Assembly: GCF_900092135.1 (NCBI RefSeq)
Contig: NZ_FMYF01000015.1
Span: 1-64,000, forward strand
Direction: 5' to 3'
Length of the DNA stretch: 64,000 nucleotides
From: Raineyella antarctica
Lineage (GTDB): Bacteria; Actinomycetota; Actinomycetes; Propionibacteriales; Propionibacteriaceae
Both the position numbers and the translations under genes were made by a program. Below are positions 7,265-15,276 of the stretch, one piece after another (position 1 is the stretch's first letter; each line of letters opens with the position of its first letter). A model generated the notes under the pieces. It was given only the letters and a program-made list of their open reading frames with translations, searched no databases and had not been told where the DNA came from.

Positions 7265-9433
7265 ATGAATCGCGAAGTATCGGGCCGGCATAACAAATCA
7301 GGGCACCGCAATGGCGGGCATGGTCGCCAGGTCGTCTCGGAGGGCTCGATGTTCCCCAGCGATACTCCTGTGATCCTGCACGATGTGGTCGATGTTGCAG
7401 GGCTCGTGCAGTACTTGCGAAATGAGTCACGTAGGCGCCCAGTAGCCGTCCTGACCGTGGCGAAAGGCGAGAGGGGCCCGTACGTTTCGGCTTCCGAACT
7501 GCTCAAATCGGCTGGAGGTGCTGTCGACGTCGTCACCATCCCCCAGGGCGACCTGACCGAGGCGATGGCGCACCAACTCGAGGATGAATGCGCAAGTGTG
7601 CACCGTGGGGCCTGTCGAATCTACCCTCCAGGCAGGGAGTGGGAGCGACAGCCGTTCACGATGCCTGTACGCCATGCACGCAGTAGTGATGACGGCGCAC
7701 GCCTGCGCCGGGACCTGATGATGGACATCAAGCACGCACAATCCCGTTCGGGGGCAGAACGAGCTTCCGCGTCATCGAACCCAGGAGGGGCCCCTCTTCC
7801 TGTGACGCCGAGGGAGGGAGCGACATCGCCGCCCCCTGCCCGCATCACAACAGCTACCGAAGCCCAGCAGCTCGCTACCTTCCTACACAGCTCGTCTCGC
7901 AGGTTTCCAGCCGTCGTGGTTTCCTGGGCCACTGAGGCGAGTGAGGCTTACGCCGATGTGGAGGAGTTAACCAACGACCTCGAAGGCCTCGCCACCGTCT
8001 TCGAGATCTGCACAGTGGAGGCGAGCTGGGCCTTCAGTGATGCCGTGCCTCCGCGCTGCCAGGTCTATGGCGGCGCTGCACGCGTCTACCCGCTCGGCAC
8101 AGCCTGGGAAAGCGATCCGTACGTCTCGCCCTTGCACTTCGCGCACAGCCGTGCCGACCGTACCCGAATCACCCGCTCCCTTATCGGGGACGTCATGCGC
8201 ATGGCATCGACCTCCGTGTCCTCTGCACCCATGTCGGCGAAGGCCGCACCGCTTCCCGTGACGGGTGAGGTCCTGGGTGTCATCGCCGAGCGTGCTCTGG
8301 TCAATCTGGGCGGGGCACAGCAGGGTGTCCTGTGGCCTGAACTGATCGAGCCCGACACTCCGGCCCGGCAACTCTTCGCCAAGGGGATGCGGATCGAAGG
8401 ACTCCTCGATCCGGAGAGCAAGCGCATTGATGTCGGCGGTATGCGGCGTCGACCTGAGGAGGCCTTGGACTCCTATCACGCCGGAGACGTCGTCCTGGTC
8501 AGGGTGACGTCTGTGACTGCCGAGGCATGCCAGGTGGAGTCCTTCCCTGGACGTACGCACACCATCACCGCGCTCGACCTGATCGGGGAACAAAGTGATC
8601 TCCGGGGACTCGTCACGGAGGGCGAGGTCATGGCAGCGCTCCTGGTTGCCGCTGACGCTGAGGGCGACTGGCTGTTGTCAGTTGCCGAGGCTGACGAGAG
8701 CATCGAGGCGGAACCGGCGCCGAGCATTCTGGTAGGTGGCCCTTCGTGGCTGCTCCCGCCCGATATGAGCGCGAACGAGGCGCCAGTGCTCCCGCCGACT
8801 GCTGCCGAGGAGGTCGGCAAGGAGGAGGAGACTGCGGCGGCCCGCGCGGTCCCCGAGAATCCGCGGGTAGTTGCCCTCCAGCGCGAGACGGTGCAGCTCA
8901 TCGCCGAGCTCCAGGAGGAGCACGAACACCGGGTCAGGTTGGAGGCCGAACTCAAGAGCATCCGTGCTCAGCTTCGCCGTGCGAAGAGGCGCAAAGGCGA
9001 AGGGGCAGGGCAGGATGACAGCGGCCTGTTCGAGGACCCTGCCGAGCAATTGGACTTCGAGATCCACCAGGCTTGGGCACGCATGACGCTGCCGTCGGAG
9101 AAAAAGCAGCTGCCACTGAAGGACTGGTCCTGCGGGCCCGAGTTTCTGCGCACACTGCAGGAAGTGGAAGGCATTTCGCGGGGAAAAGTCATCGAGGTGA
9201 TCGTGCATGTCCTGACGGGCAGAGATGCAGAGCTCAACTCTCGTGAGCTCCATCCCCTGCGGGCGGGCCTCGGTGGCAACGACACCCCCGTCATCAGGGA
9301 CAGCGGTGAGATCTGCTGGCGAGTGAGCCTGCAGAGCAACTCGCCGGCGGCGCGTCGACTGCACTACTGGTCGCGTGCGGACGGGGGCGTGGAACTGAGC
9401 AGCATACGGGTCCACGATGACTACCGTCCGTAA
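7265..9433 (+). CDS. Multidomain protein of unknown family: duplicated domain, S1-like region, coiled coil
   Basis: Not recognised as a named family. ATG 7265 is preferred because GGAG lies seven bases upstream; the open frame extends further upstream. The 722-residue product has two tandem versions of one ~130-residue domain (about 28-155 and 180-320), each ending in a matching motif (RGACRIYPPGREW and GGAARVYPLGTAW), then an S1/OB-like stretch (about 326-466), a charged coiled coil (about 536-590; VALQRETVQLIAELQEEHEH) and a ~120-residue C-terminal domain ending HYWSRADGGVELSSIRVHDD. There is no signal peptide or membrane segment, so it is cytosolic. It diverges from the broken helicase operon and precedes an Mrr operon, so a defence or nucleic-acid-binding role is a reasonable but unproven guess. 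Confidence 0.75.
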   Translation: MNREVSGRHNKSGHRNGGHGRQVVSEGSMFPSDTPVILHDVVDVAGLVQYLRNESRRRPVAVLTVAKGERGPYVSASELLKSAGGAVDVVTIPQGDLTEAMAHQLEDECASVHRGACRIYPPGREWERQPFTMPVRHARSSDDGARLRRDLMMDIKHAQSRSGAERASASSNPGGAPLPVTPREGATSPPPARITTATEAQQLATFLHSSSRRFPAVVVSWATEASEAYADVEELTNDLEGLATVFEICTVEASWAFSDAVPPRCQVYGGAARVYPLGTAWESDPYVSPLHFAHSRADRTRITRSLIGDVMRMASTSVSSAPMSAKAAPLPVTGEVLGVIAERALVNLGGAQQGVLWPELIEPDTPARQLFAKGMRIEGLLDPESKRIDVGGMRRRPEEALDSYHAGDVVLVRVTSVTAEACQVESFPGRTHTITALDLIGEQSDLRGLVTEGEVMAALLVAADAEGDWLLSVAEADESIEAEPAPSILVGGPSWLLPPDMSANEAPVLPPTAAEEVGKEEETAAARAVPENPRVVALQRETVQLIAELQEEHEHRVRLEAELKSIRAQLRRAKRRKGEGAGQDDSGLFEDPAEQLDFEIHQAWARMTLPSEKKQLPLKDWSCGPEFLRTLQEVEGISRGKVIEVIVHVLTGRDAELNSRELHPLRAGLGGNDTPVIRDSGEICWRVSLQSNSPAARRLHYWSRADGGVELSSIRVHDDYRP

Positions 9434-9568
9434 GGACGGGATCTGGTAAAGCTGGCGAATGATTAGGGTGTCAGGGGAGACGGTTTTCGCGTTGGACGGG
9501 CAGCCGTCGCCAGCACGCGGTGCAAAGGGAGGGGTCCATTATCAATCCGTGGCATGCGGCCCAGGAGA

Positions 9569-11253
9569 CTAGCCTCGATCTTTCACCGTGCGGGCTCTTG
9601 TCGTTGTCGGGGCTGGGATCTCCGCCTCGTGGCCTGATTGTGGCAGGTGGGTATGACGATGGTCCGCGTGGCGACGCGGTGGCGGGCTGTCCGGGCCTGT
9701 GGGGTCCTTGGGGTGGTGGCGGTCAACGGTCGGGGCCGGCGTCAACGGCCGGGGCCGGTAGGCCCCGCAGTGTGTTGATCGCTTCTTCGACGAGCCCGGA
9801 CCAGCGGTGCCGGGCGGACACATGCACAAGGATGCGGCGGGCTCTGCGGACGAGGGTCGCGGGGATGGTGAAGAGGCGGTAGCGCAGTCGCTTGGGTTCC
9901 CAGCGGCGGGCCTGGTGGTCGGGGTGGGCGAGCAGTCCCATCCAGGCGGTGATCTCTCCGGCGAGGGCGACGATCTGGCACCAGATCCGGTTGGCATCGA
10001 ACCCGTGCAACGGGAGGTTGGTCAGGCCGGTGTCTTTGGCGTTGCGGATCCGGTCCTCACAGCGGGCCCGGCGCCGGTGACGGACCTCCAGATCCGCCAA
10101 CTGTCCGCGGGTGGTGTTGGTGGCGAAAGCGGTCAGGCGGTAGCCGTCGACGTCGTCGAACCGCAGCTGGGCGCCGGGGTGGGGCCGTTCGCGGCGGACG
10201 ATGACGCGCATCCCGGCCGGCCACCCGTCCAGGTCGAGCAGCCCGGTGAACTCGGCCACATCAGCGCCGTCACGGGGCTGGCCGTCGGTGTTGTAGGCCG
10301 GCTCCCAGATGTCCTCACGGATCAGCCGGTACAACTCGGGGGTGTTCATCGGCAGGGTGAACCCGACCGAGTACGCCACCCTCCGCGCGGTGAGTGTGCC
10401 GACGGTGTCCTTGGTCGACCCGGCCCCGTCGATGCGGACCAGGACCTTGCGTCCGGGCCGTGGCCCCAGACCGGCCTGGTCCAGCGCGTCGGCGATCACC
10501 TTCTGGTGATCGGCGGCGGTGTTCGATCCGGCATTGCCGGGCCGCAGCAGGATCGTCAGCGGTTCGCCGGTCCCGTCGGGGCCGTGGTCGGCGAACGCGC
10601 ACAACGGGTGAAAGCCATAGCCCTTCTTGAACGTCGGACGGGCGAACTGTTTCTCGCTGTGCGCGGTGACCAGGGTCGCGTCCAGGTCGATCACCAACGG
10701 ATCCGCCACCGTCGCCCGCCGGGCCGGGGACGCCTCACCCGCCAACTGCCAGGCGTTCTGACGGGCCGCCTTGCGGGCCCGCCCGATCGCGGCCACGGCA
10801 CGATCAGCGTCCTTCGCGAGCAGGGTGATGAGGCGGGAGACGGTCGGGTCGGACGCGACCCGACCGTAGATGCCCGGCTCGTCGCGCAGCTGGGCGATGT
10901 CGGCCAGACAGTCCCCGCCCAACGCGAGCGTGAGGGCCAGGTCGCAGATGATCTTGCCCGGATCATGCACCGCGAACGGTTTGCGCCAGCCCGCCAGCTG
11001 CGCCGACAGGGCCCGGTCCAGGCCGGTCGCGCGGATTGTTTCGACCAGCAGCAGGCCCCCGGCCTGCCCGACCGCGGGGACATCGGCGCGGTCGATATGG
11101 ACGCGCGGGTACAAGCCGGTATTCTTCACCTCGGAGGTGCTCCTTGCTACGGGCCGGAATGTGATCTAGACACTCCCATTCTCCCTAGCCAGGAGCACTT
11201 TCACATCCCCAGCCCAGCCCTCAAGACGCCCCCACATGAAAGGGGCAGGCTAG
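9569..11253 (-). mobile_element. IS1380-family insertion sequence with 4-bp target duplication GAGA
   Basis: A 1685-bp element with terminal inverted repeats: the left end begins CTAGCCT with a shared TTTCA five bases further in, and the right end is the matching AGGCTAG. It is flanked by the direct repeat GAGA (9565-9568 and 11254-11257), the 4-bp duplication known for IS1380. It carries one intact transposase gene on the minus strand. It inserted in the ribosome binding site of the downstream mrr gene: the original AGGAGA was split, and the right end (...CTAG) plus the duplicated GAGA recreates AGGAG in front of the mrr ATG. Confidence 0.93.
9723..11129 (-). CDS. IS1380 family transposase
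   Basis: A 468-residue DDE transposase of the IS1380 family (Transposase DDE group 1), matching the family length. Recognisable blocks are DPLVIDLDATLVTAHSEK (first Asp region), KKGYGFHPLCAF, LRPGNAGSNTAADH, VLVRIDGAGSTK (second Asp region) and the C-terminal block ARCEDRIRNAKDTGLTNLP (Glu region). It is the only gene of the element and appears intact. It is transcribed away from the mrr operon, so any mrr transcription would have to come from an outward promoter at the element's right end, which was not identified. Confidence 0.95.
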   Translation of the reverse strand: MKNTGLYPRVHIDRADVPAVGQAGGLLLVETIRATGLDRALSAQLAGWRKPFAVHDPGKIICDLALTLALGGDCLADIAQLRDEPGIYGRVASDPTVSRLITLLAKDADRAVAAIGRARKAARQNAWQLAGEASPARRATVADPLVIDLDATLVTAHSEKQFARPTFKKGYGFHPLCAFADHGPDGTGEPLTILLRPGNAGSNTAADHQKVIADALDQAGLGPRPGRKVLVRIDGAGSTKDTVGTLTARRVAYSVGFTLPMNTPELYRLIREDIWEPAYNTDGQPRDGADVAEFTGLLDLDGWPAGMRVIVRRERPHPGAQLRFDDVDGYRLTAFATNTTRGQLADLEVRHRRRARCEDRIRNAKDTGLTNLPLHGFDANRIWCQIVALAGEITAWMGLLAHPDHQARRWEPKRLRYRLFTIPATLVRRARRILVHVSARHRWSGLVEEAINTLRGLPAPAVDAGPDR

Positions 11254-11262
11254 GAGATTCCG

Positions 11263-12159
11263 ATGACTGAGGTCCCGACCTGGGAGTACTTCGGTGCCTC
11301 GGCTCTTCGGTTTCTGTCGGATGGCGTCGGCCACAAGGCCATGGACGTCCGCGAGGCCGCCGCGGACGAGCTCGGCCTGACCGAGCAGGCTCGCCAGGAG
11401 ATGATGAAGTCGGGGCAACGCCGGTGGGAGAACCGCGCGAACTGGGCGCTCTCCCGCCTGGCTCAATACGGCGCAGCCCGGCGGCCGGCACGTGGGATCT
11501 ACCAGATCACGGAAGCGGGTAGAACCCTGTTGGCCCAGCATCCGCACCGCATCCGACTCATAGATCTCGGACCACTGCTGGGTTCCTCGGTTGAGTCGGT
11601 TGAGTCGGTTGAGCCCATAGATCATGCGTTGGAGGTTGCGCAGGAGATCGACCCGGTCGAGCAGATCGAGACCGGCGTCGCTCGTCTCCAGGCGAGCGTC
11701 GGAGCGGACCTGCTAACTCGGCTAAATTCCGAGAATCCTGCGTTCTTTGAGCAGGCAATTCTGGGCCTGTTCTTGGCGATGGGCTACGGGGGAGCCGGAG
11801 GCAAGGTCACTGGGTCCCAACGGTCCAGTGATGGAGAGATCGATGGCTTCGTCGACCAGGACGCCTTGGGGCTGAGCCGCATCTACGTCCAGGCGAAGCG
11901 TTATGCCCTCGATGCCAGTGTCGGGCGGCCGGAGATCCAAGCCTTCGTCGGGGCACTGCACGGCAACCAGGCCAACCAGGGTGTCTTCACCACCGGCCGC
12001 TTCGCCACCGGGGCCCGGGCCTACGTCGACTCCGTGCCAACCCGGGTGATCCTCATCGACGGTCAGCGTCTCGCAGCGCTGATGGTCCGCTACGGCGTGG
12101 GGGTCCAGGTCAGGCGTACGGTGCAGATCGTCGAGGTCGACGAGGACTTCTTCGAATGA
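11263..12159 (+). CDS. mrr: Mrr-type restriction endonuclease
   Basis: A 298-residue protein with an N-terminal winged-helix Mrr_N domain (about 5-90) and a C-terminal Mrr catalytic domain of the PD-(D/E)XK fold (about 145-290). Catalytic residues are visible in DGEIDGFVD and in YVQAKRY (the QxK form typical of Mrr), followed by GVFTTGRF and VILIDGQRLAALM. Mrr enzymes are type IV restriction nucleases that cut modified DNA. The linker holds three exact 9-bp repeats (TCGGTTGAG, 11587-11613) coding Ser-Val-Glu three times. ATG 11263 follows an AGGAG recreated by the IS1380 insertion. It is first in an operon with DUF6361, PLD and helicase genes, so it may be part of that system rather than free-standing. 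Confidence 0.92.
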   Translation: MTEVPTWEYFGASALRFLSDGVGHKAMDVREAAADELGLTEQARQEMMKSGQRRWENRANWALSRLAQYGAARRPARGIYQITEAGRTLLAQHPHRIRLIDLGPLLGSSVESVESVEPIDHALEVAQEIDPVEQIETGVARLQASVGADLLTRLNSENPAFFEQAILGLFLAMGYGGAGGKVTGSQRSSDGEIDGFVDQDALGLSRIYVQAKRYALDASVGRPEIQAFVGALHGNQANQGVFTTGRFATGARAYVDSVPTRVILIDGQRLAALMVRYGVGVQVRRTVQIVEVDEDFFE

Positions 12160-12209
12160 GCGCCTGTCTCCTGTGCTCCCGCTAGGTTGAGGCGGGGGAG
12201 GGAGGCGCC

Positions 12210-13409
12210 GTGTCGTCGATTGCTTGGCTCGACACCTCAGCCGACGAGCAGCGTCGGGTCCGTGAGGTCATCGCGCTGTTCACCCAGAAGGAAACCCTCG
12301 ACGAGCTCGGCATCGGTCAGATCCGCGACACCTTCAGTGACGCGCTGTTCCCTGGCATCACCACGATCGAGACTCGGGCGCGCTACTTCCTGCTGGTGCC
12401 CTGGGCGTACGTCAAGGAGAGCAGACCCGGCCGCAGCGCCGCCCAGGTGCGCGTGCAGGTGGAGCGGTCGGAGCGGGACCTTGTCCGGACCCTCAATCGC
12501 GGTGAGCGCCAACGGGGAGTCATCGGCGCGCGGGCTGGGGCAGGGGTGAAGATCCTGCCCTCGTCGATCTACTGGAACGGGCTGCTGACCTTCGGCATTC
12601 TGCGCCGCGACGTCGGGCTCGACCAGATTGCGAGCACCAGGCACCAGCGCGACGCCGCTGACGAACTCGCCTCTCGGGCCGGGGGCGACTGGCATCCGAC
12701 TCTGCCGCCGGCCCCGAAGGATTTCCCGTCGACTCTCGAGGGCGGCTTGGACCTGACGGCACCGGAGGCCTCGTGGTTGCGCGAACGCATCCTGGAGAGC
12801 GTGCCGGCGACCCTGCTCGCGCACGTCGTCGTCGCCGACCAGCCGCCGACAGAGGACAGCCCGTACCCGTGGCGGGACGAGACCTGCCGGTCAGCTCCCG
12901 ACCCCGCCGCCCACCTGATGCGCCATGCCGAGCTGTTCTCCCTGGCAGTCAAGGGCGCCACCCGCCTCTACAACGTGCTGCTCGCCGAGGCGTACGAGCG
13001 AGCCGGCTTCACTACCGTCGCGAAGAGCGTGGAGGAATACCACGAGCAGTACCGCGTCTGGCTCGGTGAGGTGGGCGACGCCCGTCACCAACTGGGGGCA
13101 TGGGACATGCTCGGCTTCTGGGCAACGGCGCACGCCCGCAACCCGAGGATTTCCCCTCGCACCCGGATGTTCGTCGACGCGTGGGTCCAGGGCATGCGCG
13201 ATGGGACGGCCCACACGGCTCTGGAGAATGAGGCGCCACGCCTGCTGATCGCCAACCGGGAGGCCTCGCTGAAGGGGAAGCAGGCCAGACTGACCAACCG
13301 CAAGCTGCTCGGCCAGTGGGGTGGGGGAGCAAGCGGAGGCCTCGACTACCGCTGGGGAACCGTCAAGACCATCATCACCGACATCCACGAGGGGCTGGCC
13401 CGTGTTTGA
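12210..13409 (+). CDS. DUF6361-like family protein
   Basis: A 399-residue protein resembling DUF6361, whose function is unknown. The N-terminus contains SSIAWLDTSADEQRRVREVI and LGIGQIRDTFSDALFPGITTIETRARYFLLVPW; the aromatic and charged residues in this block look conserved. No catalytic motif was identified. The GTG start at 12210 follows GGGAGGGAGG. The stop overlaps the next gene by eight bases (13402-13409), so it is translationally linked to the PLD-like nuclease and the helicase. This linkage is the main clue: it probably forms a complex with, or supplies recognition for, the downstream nuclease-helicase pair. Confidence 0.8.
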   Translation: MSSIAWLDTSADEQRRVREVIALFTQKETLDELGIGQIRDTFSDALFPGITTIETRARYFLLVPWAYVKESRPGRSAAQVRVQVERSERDLVRTLNRGERQRGVIGARAGAGVKILPSSIYWNGLLTFGILRRDVGLDQIASTRHQRDAADELASRAGGDWHPTLPPAPKDFPSTLEGGLDLTAPEASWLRERILESVPATLLAHVVVADQPPTEDSPYPWRDETCRSAPDPAAHLMRHAELFSLAVKGATRLYNVLLAEAYERAGFTTVAKSVEEYHEQYRVWLGEVGDARHQLGAWDMLGFWATAHARNPRISPRTRMFVDAWVQGMRDGTAHTALENEAPRLLIANREASLKGKQARLTNRKLLGQWGGGASGGLDYRWGTVKTIITDIHEGLARV

Positions 13410-15276
13410 GCCCGACAGTCGAGTCGTCCTGATGGACCAGCTGCGCCCGCCCGCTGGGTACCGGTTGGAGGCTGCCGTAACCACGACCTTCACCCTGCAC
13501 CTGCCGACCGCGTTGGTGGCCCCACTCGCGTTCGCCTCGTACGACCTGCGCACGCGCGAGGATCCCATCGCCGCACTGGAGGCCGTACGGGCCTGCGCCG
13601 ATCGGGTCGACATCTTCTGCCAGGCCGGCCAGATCACCGTCCCCCAGCAGGCCTCCGACCTGATGGCCTTCCTCGAGCCGATGCTGCACCCGGTCGACCG
13701 GCCCCGTCCCGGGTACCTGTTCCATCCCAAGATCTGGTTCCTGCGCTACACCGCCGCCGACCTGCCCGACGCCTACCGCCTGATCTGCTCCACCCGCAAC
13801 CTCGCCGACAGCCGGGCCTGGGACGCCGTGGTCATCCTCGACGGCGCCCCCGGGAAGCGCCTGGACTCCAATCGACCGCTCGCCTCGTTCCTCCGCCGGC
13901 TGCCGAAGTGGGCGGTCACGGAGCTGGCGCCCGAGCGGCTGGCACGCGTCACGGACCTGGCCGATCGTGCCGAGCGGGTCCAGTGGTCGCTGCCCGAGCA
14001 CGTCAGCGAGGCCCGGTTCCACGCCCTCGGCGTGCCGAAGCTGCGCACCGCACCGCCGGACTTCTCCGGCTACCGACACCTGGTGGTCTCGCCCTTCCTC
14101 GACGCCGACGGGGTCCGCCGGGTCACCGGCAACAACACCCGGGACGTGGCGCTGGTCTCGCGCCCCGAGGCGCTCGACGCCCTGGGCTCCGACCTGCTCT
14201 CCGGGCTCCGACGTCCGGACGGGGACGCCGTCTTCGTCCTCGATCCGCTGGCGAACGCCGACATCACCGCCGCCGAATCCGACACCGAACAGCGTCCGAG
14301 CGATCGGGCGAGCGAGCAGGGTGGCGACCGGACGAGCACGCCCCAGACGAGCGAGCTGTTCGGCCTGCACGCCAAGATCACCGTCGCCGAACGCAACCGT
14401 GGCGAGACCCACGTCTTCATCGGCTCCGCGAACGCGACATCCGCGGCCTATGGCGGCAACGTCGAGTTCGTGGTCGAACTCATCGGCCGCGCCAAGGACC
14501 TGGGGGTCGCGACCATGATGGACCCACCCGACGGCCCGACCGCCGCCAACCTGCGTACGCTCCTGCAGGCGTACGCCCCCAGCGCCGACCAACCGCTACC
14601 GGGGGAGGACGAGGCCCTTCGCGAGCTGGAGAACCTGCTGCGCACCCTGGCCGCCGTGGCCTTTCGCATCACCGTGGAACAGGAGCGGGACGGCGACTAC
14701 CAGCTCCACCTGACCAGTGAATCCGACCTGCACATCCCTTCCGGCCACTTGGTCCGTCTTGCCCTGCTCACCCAGCCCGGGGTCAGCCACACCCAGACCG
14801 ATCCCGGCCCCTGTGAGGCCAACCTCCCGGCCGTGCTGGCCGACATCACCCCCTTCGTGACCATGCGCGTGACCAACCCGTCGGGCCTGACGCTCAGCAC
14901 CGTCGTGCACGCACCACTGCACAACGACCCGCCCCACCGACTCGACGAGGTGCTCGCCCGCCAAGTCGACACCCCGGAGAAGTTCCTCCGCTTCCTCTCG
15001 CTCCTGCTCGGACTCACCGATCCGTCGGCGCTGTGGGCCGAGACGAGCGGTGACGCCGGGGCGGGATCGTGGGGCGCCTCCTTCCGGGGCAGCACCGGCG
15101 TCTTCGAGCTGCTCGTCCGGGCACTGGCCGATCGACCCGACGCCCTGCACGACCTGGACCGGCTCGTGAGGCGTCTGCGGGAGACCGAGACGGGCCGCAC
15201 GGTCCTGCCCGACGGCTTCGACGAGCTGTGGGCGTCCGTGATGGACGTGCTTCCGATGGTGGAGGTGTCACGATGA
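13402..15276 (+). CDS. Phospholipase D-like (HKD) nuclease domain protein
   Basis: A 624-residue protein with two phospholipase-D-type half motifs: H108-x-K110 in LFHPKIWFL with STRNLADSRAWD downstream, and H323-x-K325 in GLHAKITVAERN with FIGSANATSAAYGG downstream. The two HxK...GSxN-type halves would form one active site. Bacterial members next to helicases are mostly nucleases rather than lipases. GTG 13402 is chosen because it overlaps the DUF6361 stop; the stop at 15276 overlaps the helicase ATG (ATGA). There is no signal peptide, so it acts in the cytoplasm. The C-terminal ~200 residues are unassigned. PLD-helicase pairs occur in DISARM and other defence loci, but the DISARM partners are absent here. 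Confidence 0.85.
   Translation: MFEPDSRVVLMDQLRPPAGYRLEAAVTTTFTLHLPTALVAPLAFASYDLRTREDPIAALEAVRACADRVDIFCQAGQITVPQQASDLMAFLEPMLHPVDRPRPGYLFHPKIWFLRYTAADLPDAYRLICSTRNLADSRAWDAVVILDGAPGKRLDSNRPLASFLRRLPKWAVTELAPERLARVTDLADRAERVQWSLPEHVSEARFHALGVPKLRTAPPDFSGYRHLVVSPFLDADGVRRVTGNNTRDVALVSRPEALDALGSDLLSGLRRPDGDAVFVLDPLANADITAAESDTEQRPSDRASEQGGDRTSTPQTSELFGLHAKITVAERNRGETHVFIGSANATSAAYGGNVEFVVELIGRAKDLGVATMMDPPDGPTAANLRTLLQAYAPSADQPLPGEDEALRELENLLRTLAAVAFRITVEQERDGDYQLHLTSESDLHIPSGHLVRLALLTQPGVSHTQTDPGPCEANLPAVLADITPFVTMRVTNPSGLTLSTVVHAPLHNDPPHRLDEVLARQVDTPEKFLRFLSLLLGLTDPSALWAETSGDAGAGSWGASFRGSTGVFELLVRALADRPDALHDLDRLVRRLRETETGRTVLPDGFDELWASVMDVLPMVEVSR

Noticed and set aside
11587-11613. Phase-variable switching of mrr by the 9-bp repeat
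   Set aside because: The unit is a multiple of three, so gain or loss would not shift the frame.
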